NCBI RefSeq assembly: GCF_014529625.1
Contig: NZ_CP076039.1
Coordinates: 1,302,001-1,366,000, forward strand
DNA from: Candidatus Pelagisphaera phototrophica
Lineage (GTDB): Bacteria > Verrucomicrobiota > Verrucomicrobiia > Opitutales > Opitutaceae
Reading direction: 5' to 3'
DNA: 64,000 bases
Shown: piece after piece, positions 34,673 through 42,547 of the stretch
Layout: each line of letters opens with the position of its first letter
Position numbering within the stretch: position 1 is the stretch's first letter
The notes under the pieces: generated by a model
Database searches by the model: none
What the model was told of the DNA's origin: nothing
What the model saw: the letters and a program-made list of their open reading frames with translations, nothing else
Translations under genes and position numbers: made by a program

Positions 34673-35896
34673 ATGATCCGCATCAACGAGAACTTCCTGA
34701 AGCTGAAGGCTTCCTATCTTTTTTCAGATATCGCGAAACGAATCGCGTCCTACCAGGAGGCGAATCCCGATAGTTCAATCATCAAGTTGGGGATTGGCGA
34801 TGTGACGGAGCCGTTGCCAGAAACGTGCCGAGCTGCGTTTCACTCTGCGATCGATGAGATGGGTACCCGAAGCGGTTTCCATGGCTATGGACCCGAGCAA
34901 GGCTACGAGTTTTTGCGCAAGGCCATTGCGGAAAACGACTTTCAGGCCAGGGGCGCGAACATTTCTGCCGACGAAATTTTCGTTAGCGATGGCGCAAAGT
35001 GTGATAGCGGGAATTTCCAGGAAATTTTCGCTGAGGACATCAAGATCGCGGTTCCCGACCCCGTGTACCCAGTCTACGTGGATACCAATGTAATGGCCGG
35101 CCGAGCGGGTGAGAACATCAACGACCGGTACCAGGGATTTGTCTACTTGGAGTCGACTCCGGAAAATGGCTACGTTCCGTCGATCCCTGAAGAGGCGGTA
35201 GATTTGGTTTATCTGTGTTTTCCGAACAATCCAACTGGAGCGATGGCGACTAGGGAACAGTTGAAAGCCTGGGTGGATTACGCAAAGGCTTCAGGTGCGC
35301 TGATCCTATTTGATGCGGCCTATGTGGCTTTCATCAGGGACGAGTCTTTGCCGCAGAGCATTTACGAAATCGAGGGAGCGAGTGATGTAGCGGTCGAGTT
35401 TCGCAGTTTTTCCAAGAACGCGGGTTTTACCGGAACACGCTGCGCCTACACTGTGGTTCCTAATGGTCTGGTCGCAACCGGCTCGACGGGGAAAGAGCAT
35501 TCTGTCCACGCATTGTGGAACCGCCGTCACTGCACCAAATTCAATGGAGTTTCGTATCCTGTTCAAAAAGCAGCTGAGGCGGTCTGCAGTGAAGCTGGCA
35601 AGGCGGAGGTTAAGGCCTTAACCGATTTCTATTTGGCTAATGCGAAGATTGTAAGGGCGGAGATTGAAGCACTCGGTTTTTCCTGCGTTGGAGGAGATAA
35701 TTCTCCTTACGTTTGGATTAATGCGGGCCGACCTTCCTGGGAGTTCTTTGATACCTTGCTGAACGATGCGGGAGTGGTTTGCACTCCAGGCGCGGGATTT
35801 GGCTCCTGCGGTGAGGGCCATATTCGGATCAGTGCATTCAATAGCCGGGAGAATATTGAGGAAGCGATGAAGAGAATTCGAAAGGCCTTAGCCTAG
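34673..35896 (+). CDS. dapL: LL-diaminopimelate aminotransferase
   Basis: PLP enzyme converting tetrahydrodipicolinate directly to LL-diaminopimelate for lysine and peptidoglycan, the route of plants, Chlamydia and other PVC bacteria. ATG 34673 ([23 protein letters not shown]) is preferred over an in-frame start 30 bases upstream because it begins the conserved N-terminus. Motifs: [40 protein letters not shown], and the PLP-lysine segment [17 protein letters not shown]. About 407 residues, full length. A small palindrome (CTCGAA-CTTT-TTCGAG, 34621-34636) precedes it. Confidence 0.95.
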   Translation: MIRINENFLKLKASYLFSDIAKRIASYQEANPDSSIIKLGIGDVTEPLPETCRAAFHSAIDEMGTRSGFHGYGPEQGYEFLRKAIAENDFQARGANISADEIFVSDGAKCDSGNFQEIFAEDIKIAVPDPVYPVYVDTNVMAGRAGENINDRYQGFVYLESTPENGYVPSIPEEAVDLVYLCFPNNPTGAMATREQLKAWVDYAKASGALILFDAAYVAFIRDESLPQSIYEIEGASDVAVEFRSFSKNAGFTGTRCAYTVVPNGLVATGSTGKEHSVHALWNRRHCTKFNGVSYPVQKAAEAVCSEAGKAEVKALTDFYLANAKIVRAEIEALGFSCVGGDNSPYVWINAGRPSWEFFDTLLNDAGVVCTPGAGFGSCGEGHIRISAFNSRENIEEAMKRIRKALA

Positions 35897-35916
35897 TCCA
35901 CGCGATCTTAAAATCT

Positions 35917-35956
35917 GCCCGTTCGCGGGCCAGGGAGCCTGAAAGCAGGGTTTCAG
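35917..35956. other. two tandem hairpins between dapL and secG
   Basis: GCCCG-TTCG-CGGGC (35917-35930) forms a stable UUCG-tetraloop hairpin. Eight bases on, CTGAAA-GCAGGG-TTTCAG (35939-35956) forms another. Neither is followed by a T run, so they are not classical terminators. They could be mRNA-stabilising or processing structures between the two genes. Confidence 0.4.
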
Positions 35957-36014
35957 AACCTTGTTCATACGCTCTTGACAAGCTGGGATCGTTTTTCGAC
36001 TGTCTGCGGTTCTT

Positions 36015-36452
36015 ATGAGCATTCTAGCCGACATTCTTACGATCGTTCTCGTTCTTCTTTCCTTGTTTCTCATTCTTGTTGTACTTATGCAAAAAGGAAG
36101 TGCCAACGGAGGCATGGGCGCTGCAATGGGTGGAGGAATGGCAGAAGCCGCTCTAGGTGCTGAGACATCCAATGTTCTAACCAAGATAACGAGGAATACG
36201 GCAATCGTCTTTTTCGTTATGGTTTTCGGTTTAGGTTTGGCCTACATCTATTTGCATAACGTTGAGCTAATGGCAGATGAGAATGCACTGCCGGAATTCG
36301 CCGCACCTGAAATGGATGCTGCAGGATTGCTGGAAACGCTATCGGGTCCTGAATCAGCTGCAGACGAGGCAGCGGACGCCTTGGGTGACCAGGTCGATTC
36401 TTTAGCCACCGAAGCGGAAGCCGCGGCCACTGAAGAAACGAAAAGCGAGTAA
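36015..36452 (+). CDS. secG: protein translocase subunit SecG
   Basis: Small inner-membrane subunit of the SecYEG channel. Two transmembrane helices are seen (about 5-23 and 57-75). Between them is the family segment VLMQKGSANGGMGAAMGGGMAEAALGAETSNVLTKIT. The protein is 145 residues because of an acidic Ala/Glu-rich C-terminal tail of about 65 residues that ordinary SecG lacks; such tails are common in this lineage's relatives but of unknown use. The gene lies after dapL and before a putative LolA-like exported protein. Confidence 0.93.
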   Translation: MSILADILTIVLVLLSLFLILVVLMQKGSANGGMGAAMGGGMAEAALGAETSNVLTKITRNTAIVFFVMVFGLGLAYIYLHNVELMADENALPEFAAPEMDAAGLLETLSGPESAADEAADALGDQVDSLATEAEAAATEETKSE

Positions 36453-36471
36453 GTCGTAAAACTTTTTTCCG

Positions 36472-37410
36472 ATGGTCGGGTCTATTCGCTCAATGCGCAA
36501 GATTCCGGCCTTTTTTGTGGCTGCCTGTTTGGCGGCTTTGCTAATGCTCTCCTCGAATGCCCAGCGCAGGATTTCAGATTCGAGCCCATTGGATACGCTA
36601 GGAAAAAATCCGAGCCAGGAAAAGGGTTGGGAGATTTTGAAGCGATTTCGGTCTTTTGGTTGGGATGGCGGGTATCACTGGCGCGTGCAGCTTAAAAATA
36701 TGCCGAGGCGGGAGGGAGCTTGGTACTTGAACGGGGAGATATACGGGTATCGGTCAGATAGGGGTCCCATTAGTCGGATCGACATAGTTGAGCAGGCAGT
36801 TGATGTGGATGGGAACGGGAGCCAGATTGAGAAGCGGGTCTTGCGATTGCTTTTGCAGAGCGGCCAAGATTCCTATGCCATGGGCAAGCGGACTGGGGAA
36901 ACAGGCCCGCCGCTTGTATTTGATTCAGAGGCCGCTCTAGAACCCATAGCTGGATCGGAGTTTAGCTTGTTCGATCTACTAGCTCCGCACGTCTATTGGC
37001 CAAAATTTCGTTATGAAGGCAGAACGACATTCCGGGGAAGCCCAACCCATCTTTTCTGGATGTATCCGCCAGAAGGGGATCGGTTGCTAAATGAACGTAT
37101 TGGAGGTGTGCGGATCTTTATAAACGACCAGTTCAACGTCCTAACTCAAACGGAGATTTTTGACCCTGAGAAGACGAAGCTGAAAACAATCTATATCATC
37201 GGTGTCGACAAGGTGGATGGTCAGACGATTTTTAGAGAGTTAGATGTTCGCAATGAAGTGACTCGTGACAAGACACGACTTAAAATATTGGACGCAAAGA
37301 TGGGGTTGGAATTGCCTGCGAGTCTATTTACCGCTCAGTCTTTGATGGATGATTTGCAACATCAGACGATCTCGATTGTCAGGCAAGAGACGTTTGAATC
37401 CGTCCAGTAG
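36472..37410 (+). CDS. exported protein, possible outer-membrane lipoprotein-sorting (LolA-like) family
   Basis: A 312-residue protein with an N-terminal signal peptide (hydrophobic about 13-27, cleavage near SSNAQ). It is then beta-strand rich: GYHWRVQLKNMPRREGAWYLNGEIYGYRSD, LLLQSGQDSYAM, FSLFDLLAPHVYWPKFRYEGRTTFRGSPTHLFWMYPP, VRIFINDQFNVLTQTEIFD. This order fits proteins annotated as outer-membrane lipoprotein-sorting proteins, but no residue is diagnostic. It lies 19 bases after secG, so it is probably co-transcribed. Assignment beyond 'periplasmic' is tentative. Confidence 0.6.
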   Translation: MVGSIRSMRKIPAFFVAACLAALLMLSSNAQRRISDSSPLDTLGKNPSQEKGWEILKRFRSFGWDGGYHWRVQLKNMPRREGAWYLNGEIYGYRSDRGPISRIDIVEQAVDVDGNGSQIEKRVLRLLLQSGQDSYAMGKRTGETGPPLVFDSEAALEPIAGSEFSLFDLLAPHVYWPKFRYEGRTTFRGSPTHLFWMYPPEGDRLLNERIGGVRIFINDQFNVLTQTEIFDPEKTKLKTIYIIGVDKVDGQTIFRELDVRNEVTRDKTRLKILDAKMGLELPASLFTAQSLMDDLQHQTISIVRQETFESVQ

Positions 37411-38218
37411 TTCGGCGTTTTTTTTGAGGCTCACCAACGTATTCGCATAGCTCCAGTACCGGTTGAATACCTTCTGTGTCAGGATCGAGATACTTAAATG
37501 GTCTTGATCATTGAAATTAACTTTTTGGTGGGCTGACCGAGTTACTGTCCATGGTATTATGATACGTAGACCCCATATAGGGAACAGGTAATTAACCTTC
37601 AGTCACCCATGGTGGAAGGCGTGATTAGACCAAGCCTTTCTAGTGACAGATTTTCTCGACCTCGTTGAAGGAGCCACCGGAAGAGAGATTGGGCATCAAG
37701 TGCCTTGGCATTGAGAAAGCAGGGCAAGTGTTACCGCATATTTTGAGTATTGAAATTTTCCTAATGTAAACCTAAGTGAAATGGGGTTCGTATCCAAGCT
37801 GCTGTACTAGATGGGATTGTGAGGTTGCCAATGTCTGGATACAATTGGCCAGCCCTGGAACTCGATCCAAAACTGAGAAATGGAGTAGGGTAATGCGCAA
37901 TACGCACTTTAGATTTATGCTTTCTCAAGATTCTGAACGGTAAAAATGGCGGTTTTGACTGTATTTTGAGGTTGGGTACCTCTGACAGTTAGCGGAAATA
38001 GGGTGAATTTATCTAGATTAGGGTCTTTGCTCTTCGGTTTTGACAAATATTTTGAATACAATGTACTGAAACTCGACTTTTTTGGAAAAATGGGTGTAAC
38101 CAGATTATTATAACACGAATGTTGTTGAAATTACACAGGATGGTAGTATCAAAAGAAAAGAGGTGCGATTCACGTCCTCAAAACAATACTGTTAAAATAT
38201 TATAACCACACTACAGCA
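37411..38218. other. 808-bp intergenic region, no gene recognised
   Basis: No open frame with family features, no tRNA, no tmRNA or RNase P hallmark seen. It becomes AT-rich toward the H1-like gene. TTGACA (38040-38045) and TACAAT (38057-38062) occur but are only 11 bases apart, so they are not called a promoter. Its length suggests an undetected small RNA or complex control of the downstream nucleoid-protein gene. Confidence 0.35.
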
Positions 38219-39055
38219 ATGGCAGCAAAGAAAAGCGCCGAGAGTTCACCTCTCACATTCGATCTGAAGGCAGATCTCATCGCAGTTCTGGACAAATATC
38301 AGTCCAAACTTGGTGGTGTATCAAAAAGCGAAATCATTCGTCATGCGATTTCGGGATTTGATTACAACTCCTTTAAACCGGTGGTAGAGTCGCATCGTCA
38401 GATTTCGGTTCGGCTTCCACTAAAACAAAAGAATGCTCTCGTGAGACTCGCGAAGGGCAAAAAAGTAAGCATCGGAGAGTTACTTCGTGCCGCTCTAGAA
38501 AGCCTACCTGGCAACCCTGCTAAATCTGGGATTGAGAAGGCAGCTCCAAAGAAGGCGGCCAAGAAGGCGGCCAAGAAGGCGGCCAAGAAGGCGGCCAAGA
38601 AGGCGGCCAAGAAGGCAGCTCCAAAGAAGGCGGCCAAGAAAGCAGCTCCAAAGAAGGCGGCCAAGAAAGCAGCTCCAAAGAAGGCGGCCAAGAAAGCAGC
38701 TCCAAAGAAGGCGGCCAAGAAAGCAGCTCCTAAGAAAAAAGCAGCACCTAAGAAGGCAGCACCTAAGAAAAAGGCAGCTCCAAAGAAGGCAGCACCTAAG
38801 AAAAAAGCAGCACCCAAGAAAAAAGCAGCACCTAAGAAAAAAGCAGCACCTAAGAAAAAAGCAGCACCTAAGAAAAAGGCAGCTCCAAAGAAGGCAGCTC
38901 CTAAGAAAAAAGCAGCACCTAAGAAAAAAGCAGCACCCAAGAAAAAAGCAGCACCTAAGAAAAAAGCAGCACCCAAGAAAAAAGCAGCACCTAAGAAAAA
39001 AGCAGCACCTAAGAAAAAAGCAGCTCCAAAGAAGGCAGCTAAGAAAAAGAAGTAG
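38219..39055 (+). CDS. tandem ribbon-helix-helix protein with histone-H1-like Ala/Lys/Pro tail
   Basis: A 278-residue, extremely basic predicted nucleoid protein. The N-terminal 100 residues contain two segments that each look like a ribbon-helix-helix unit: about 12-47 (LTFDLKADLIAVLDKY, then VSKSEIIRHAI) and about 60-95 (QISVRLPLKQKNALVRLA, then VSIGELLRAAL). Residues 107-278 consist only of Ala, Lys and Pro, first as AAKK and AAPKKAAKK units and then as AAPKKK units. Such tails occur in H1-like proteins of Chlamydia (Hc2) and other bacteria and bind DNA non-specifically. Two RHH units in one chain could form an intramolecular DNA-binding pseudo-dimer (inference). A strong terminator follows at 39089. 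Confidence 0.8.
   Translation: MAAKKSAESSPLTFDLKADLIAVLDKYQSKLGGVSKSEIIRHAISGFDYNSFKPVVESHRQISVRLPLKQKNALVRLAKGKKVSIGELLRAALESLPGNPAKSGIEKAAPKKAAKKAAKKAAKKAAKKAAKKAAPKKAAKKAAPKKAAKKAAPKKAAKKAAPKKAAKKAAPKKKAAPKKAAPKKKAAPKKAAPKKKAAPKKKAAPKKKAAPKKKAAPKKKAAPKKAAPKKKAAPKKKAAPKKKAAPKKKAAPKKKAAPKKKAAPKKKAAPKKAAKKKK
38537..39052 (+). repeat. tandem short repeats encoding the A/K/P tail
   Basis: Two repeat types in series. An AAGAAGGCGGCC-type 12-mer gives AAKK units in the first part; 15- to 18-mers built on GCAGCACCTAAGAAAAAA give AAPKKK units in the rest. Codon use differs between the two parts (GCG/GCC with AAG, then GCA with AAA). Near-identity of the copies makes copy-number change by slippage or recombination likely. 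Confidence 0.85.
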
Positions 39056-39088
39056 TATAGCGGACTATTTTCTTAGATTCATTTCGAG

Positions 39089-39120
39089 AGCCGAGGCATC
39101 TAGCCTCGGCTTTTTTCTTT
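39089..39120 (+). terminator. rho-independent terminator after the H1-like gene
   Basis: AGCCGAGGC (39089-39097), loop ATCTA, GCCTCGGCT (39103-39111) make a 9-bp perfect stem running into TTTTTTCTTT. It lies 34 bases after the stop. The following 277 bases up to xylB hold no recognisable gene. Confidence 0.9.
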
Positions 39121-39397
39121 CTGGTTTGGGTGAAGAAATGTAGGAGCTTTGTATAAAGGTTCAGGTCAAACGGAAGCGGGTAAATGGGGATGCCTACTAC
39201 TCCTATCGAAAAAGGCATGGTGTGGCTCCTGACCGATCAATAGCAGATGCCGCTGAAGGATTCGGTAGGATCCAGGGGAAGTGTTTTATCATTGAGGTTC
39301 TGCCAATCGAGCGGAAAGATCAAAGAAGAGTCCGGTCCTGCCATCGGAGTTTCCGAGATTCGGTTGTAACGCTTCCTGAATACCAATATAACAATTT

Positions 39398-40909
39398 ATG
39401 TCCCTCTTCCTTGGAATTGATAGTGGCACCCAGAGTGTCAAAGCCGTAGTTTACGATGCAGAATCCAAACGCGTGATTTCTGACGGACGAGCTTCCCATT
39501 CGCTTATCAAAAATTTGCCCTCCGGGCACATGGAGCAGAATCCTGATGAATGGACGCAGGCAATGGACATTGCCATACTTCAAGCGTTGGATAAAGTTGA
39601 CAGAGCGGCCATTGAGGGAATCGGAGTCAGTGGACAGCAACATGGATTCGTTCCATTGGATGAGTCTGGAAAAGTAATACGACCGGCTAAGCTGTGGTGT
39701 GATACCAGTACTTTGGATGAGTGTGGGCTAATTTCTGAAGCTTTGGGCGGTGAAGAACAGTCAATCGAGAAGATTGGGAACCGCATTCTTCCCGGATTTA
39801 CGGCCCCGAAAATTCTCTGGATGAAGCGGAATGAACCGCAGAACTTTTCTAAACTGAGACACATCCTGTTACCTCATGACTACCTAAACTACTATCTTAC
39901 CGGGGAGATGTTCATGGAGTATGGGGATGCATCGGGAACAGCTGTCATGGACATCCGGACCCGATCATGGAGTATAGAGGTGATTGAGGCGATTGACCCG
40001 TGTGTTGAGGACTACCTACCTGCCTTGTCTTCCAGTAGCGAACCTTGTGGAAATCTGCGGCCCGAAATCTCCGAGAAGTATGGCCTGTCTCAACGTGTTA
40101 TGGTCAGTGCGGGAGGGGGTGACAATATGATGGGAGCGATTGGGACGGGCAACGTGCTTCCGGGGGTAGCGACTGCTAGTTTTGGAACGAGTGGGACAAT
40201 CTACGCATACAATGAAAAACCGGTTTTGGATCCGAGAGGGGAAATCGCTGCGTTTTGCGATTCTACGGGAGGGTATCTGCCACTGATGTGCACCATGAAT
40301 GTCACTACAGTATCCGAGCAGTTTAGAGCGCTCTTTCAAAAAGACCACGATGCTTTGAGCGACTCCATAAGTCGGGCGCCGATAGGGTCGGGGGGATTGG
40401 TGTTGCTCCCCTATCTAGATGGAGAGCGCACTCCGTCGATTCCTAGCGGATCGGGTGTAATGATGGGAATTAACCGCAATACTCTGAATCCCGACTATAT
40501 GATTAGAGCGGCGATAGAGGGGGTTACGATGGGGATGAATTTTGGGTTGAAGCGACTAAGAGAGTTAGGGGTGACAACGAATGAAGTTCGACTTACGGGA
40601 GGTGGTTCGCGTAGTGCTGCCTGGAGACGCATAATCGCCGACGTTTTCGGCGTGACTGTGGTTTGTATGAAGGAGGATGAAGGCGCGGCGCTGGGAGGGG
40701 CGTTGCAGTCAGTCTGGTGCGTACTTCGAAACTGCGATCCGCAAACAACGATCGAGTCCGTCGTGGAAGGGGCCACCTCACTCGACGAATCGACCCGCTT
40801 GGATCCGAATGAGTCCGCTGTGTCTCGGTATGAGGAACTTCAGTCGTTTCAATCTCAGTTGTCCCAGACTTTAGAAACGGTATTTAAAGATCACGCTCGT
40901 TTCAAGTGA
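39398..40909 (+). CDS. xylB: xylulokinase
   Basis: FGGY-family kinase phosphorylating D-xylulose to xylulose 5-phosphate. The N-terminal phosphate-1 motif is LGIDSGTQSVKAVV. GVSGQQHGFVPLD is the sugar-contact loop typical of XylB. GDASGTAVMDIRTRSW is present, and AGGGDNMMGAIGTG contains the predicted catalytic Asp. The ATP-domain motif RLTGGGSRSAAWRRIIADVFGV also fits, with EGAALGGALQSVW near the end. At 503 residues it is full length. No xylose isomerase or transporter is adjacent. Confidence 0.93.
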   Translation: MSLFLGIDSGTQSVKAVVYDAESKRVISDGRASHSLIKNLPSGHMEQNPDEWTQAMDIAILQALDKVDRAAIEGIGVSGQQHGFVPLDESGKVIRPAKLWCDTSTLDECGLISEALGGEEQSIEKIGNRILPGFTAPKILWMKRNEPQNFSKLRHILLPHDYLNYYLTGEMFMEYGDASGTAVMDIRTRSWSIEVIEAIDPCVEDYLPALSSSSEPCGNLRPEISEKYGLSQRVMVSAGGGDNMMGAIGTGNVLPGVATASFGTSGTIYAYNEKPVLDPRGEIAAFCDSTGGYLPLMCTMNVTTVSEQFRALFQKDHDALSDSISRAPIGSGGLVLLPYLDGERTPSIPSGSGVMMGINRNTLNPDYMIRAAIEGVTMGMNFGLKRLRELGVTTNEVRLTGGGSRSAAWRRIIADVFGVTVVCMKEDEGAALGGALQSVWCVLRNCDPQTTIESVVEGATSLDESTRLDPNESAVSRYEELQSFQSQLSQTLETVFKDHARFK

Positions 40910-40948
40910 GGCTTGGGAAAAAGTGAGATCACCGAACAGACTTGGCGG

Positions 40949-42439
40949 CTATAACGGGGGGATTTTGGTATTGATTATCGCATTTTCCAATCGATGGATA
41001 ATTGTATCGAGCGTCTGGATGCGGGCACGCATTTTGCAAACCGAGTTCACGACTGTCCAAGGGGCGTGTGGTTTGTCGGTCTTTGAAATCATCTCGTTGA
41101 TGGTTTCTTCATAAAGGTCCCATTTTTCCCTATTACGCCAATCTTCGTCAGTTATCTTCCACTGCTTGAGCGGGTTCTCTTGCCGTGCCTTAAAGCGCTC
41201 GAATTGGGTTTCCGCATCGATATGAAGCCAGAACTTTATGATTACGGTGCCGTAGTCACTCAAGTGGGATTCCATTTCGTTGATTTCACCATAGGCTCTT
41301 TGCCATTCTTCGTTGGAACAGAGTTTTTCCACCCGCTCGACCAAAACCCGTCCGTACCAGGAACGATCGAATATTTCCAAGCGACCTCTACGAGGCATAC
41401 GTTCCCAGAATCGCCAAAGGTAGTGATGATCTAGTTCGACTGAAGTAGGTACTCCAACGGGTGTCACGTGATAGGATCTTGGGTCAATTCCCTGGACTAG
41501 CCGCTTGATACAGCCTCCTTTACCCGCTGCGTCCCAACCGCAGTAAACTAGGACTACGGGAATTTGCTTCGAGTATATTTCGTTAACCAAGTCATCGATT
41601 GTTTGTTGGCGAAGCTTCAACTCCTGTTTGTATTTGCTACGCTCCATCGGCTTTGTGAACTTGGCTTCCGATAAATAGCTCTTCCCATTGTAAGGAATCC
41701 AATGGGTTTCAATTGTTTTTTGAGCTTCTTTTTTCTTCTGCTCAATTGCGGACTCTAACTTTGCGATAATCGTCTGATAAATTTTGACCGCAGCGCCTCG
41801 AGTATCCTTAGTGTCGATAACTTCCCAGCAAGCGAAGGGGGAGCCAGTCGCTTTGACCATTTCTGAAACCTGTTCCATATACGGCTTGTATTGCTTGTGC
41901 CGTTTCCAGTCTTTGGAACTCACTCGCCAAGCCGTCTTGGGGTTTGACTCAAGTTTCTTGAGTCGCCTGGCCTGCTCTTTTTGGGGAACGGTGAGAAAAA
42001 TCTTTGTGATTGCGACCCCGGCGTCGTTTAACTGCCTCTCAAAATTGCGTATGTGGCTCCAGTATTTTCCGAGATCCTTCTCGCGTATCGCCTGCTCTGC
42101 CCATGCGTCCAGAACGAGGTAGTAGGGTCCTCGATCATAGAACTGTATTCTTCCTCGAGAAGGAGTATGGTTCCAAAACCGCCAAAGCAAGGGATAGGCC
42201 CGTGGTTCAATGTGACTGGCATGGGTCGAATAGACCTCGTAGGCTCTAGAGTCCATTTCCAGTAGAATTTGGTTTAAAAGAGCACCTTTTTCTGAGGCAT
42301 CTAGTCCTTCGATTAGAACGAGCGCTGGAATGCCGAGCTCTTTTGCCTCTCGTTGGACGACCCCTAATCGAATCGCAAGATCCTTGATTTTCGGCTTTTC
42401 GATCCGCCTCGTTCCTACCAAGTTAGTCGCGTCGCTCAT
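40949..42439 (-). CDS. two-domain polyphosphate kinase 2 (polyphosphate:AMP phosphotransferase type)
   Basis: A 496-residue protein made of two fused PPK2 modules (about 1-230 and 260-496), the class II arrangement that phosphorylates AMP to ADP with polyphosphate. The C-terminal module has an intact Walker A (GWDAAGKGG, 301-309) and lid/Walker B region FDRSWYGR (357-364). In the N-terminal module the P-loop is degenerate (GLDASEKG, 45-52) and FYDRGPYYLV (100-109) replaces the Walker B segment. Catalysis is therefore expected from the C-terminal half only, as known for class II. It converges with xylB. Confidence 0.92.
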   Translation of the reverse strand: MSDATNLVGTRRIEKPKIKDLAIRLGVVQREAKELGIPALVLIEGLDASEKGALLNQILLEMDSRAYEVYSTHASHIEPRAYPLLWRFWNHTPSRGRIQFYDRGPYYLVLDAWAEQAIREKDLGKYWSHIRNFERQLNDAGVAITKIFLTVPQKEQARRLKKLESNPKTAWRVSSKDWKRHKQYKPYMEQVSEMVKATGSPFACWEVIDTKDTRGAAVKIYQTIIAKLESAIEQKKKEAQKTIETHWIPYNGKSYLSEAKFTKPMERSKYKQELKLRQQTIDDLVNEIYSKQIPVVLVYCGWDAAGKGGCIKRLVQGIDPRSYHVTPVGVPTSVELDHHYLWRFWERMPRRGRLEIFDRSWYGRVLVERVEKLCSNEEWQRAYGEINEMESHLSDYGTVIIKFWLHIDAETQFERFKARQENPLKQWKITDEDWRNREKWDLYEETINEMISKTDKPHAPWTVVNSVCKMRARIQTLDTIIHRLENAIINTKIPPL

Positions 42440-42547
42440 CTACATCGGGGGACCATATTCCCCCGTTTGAAAAAGCCAAGCATCTCAATTGGCTTAGGCG
42501 AATCTTTCGCACCCTGTTTACATTGCTTCGGCGAATGCGTTGCTTGA

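Noticed and set aside
38398-38976. Minus-strand frame rich in Gly-Ala-Ala-Phe repeats
   Set aside because: It is the antisense reading of the Ala/Lys/Pro repeat tail and has no independent support.
38537-39052. Regular short repeats that could suggest a CRISPR array
   Set aside because: Repeats are contiguous, have no spacers, stay in one reading frame and encode the protein tail.
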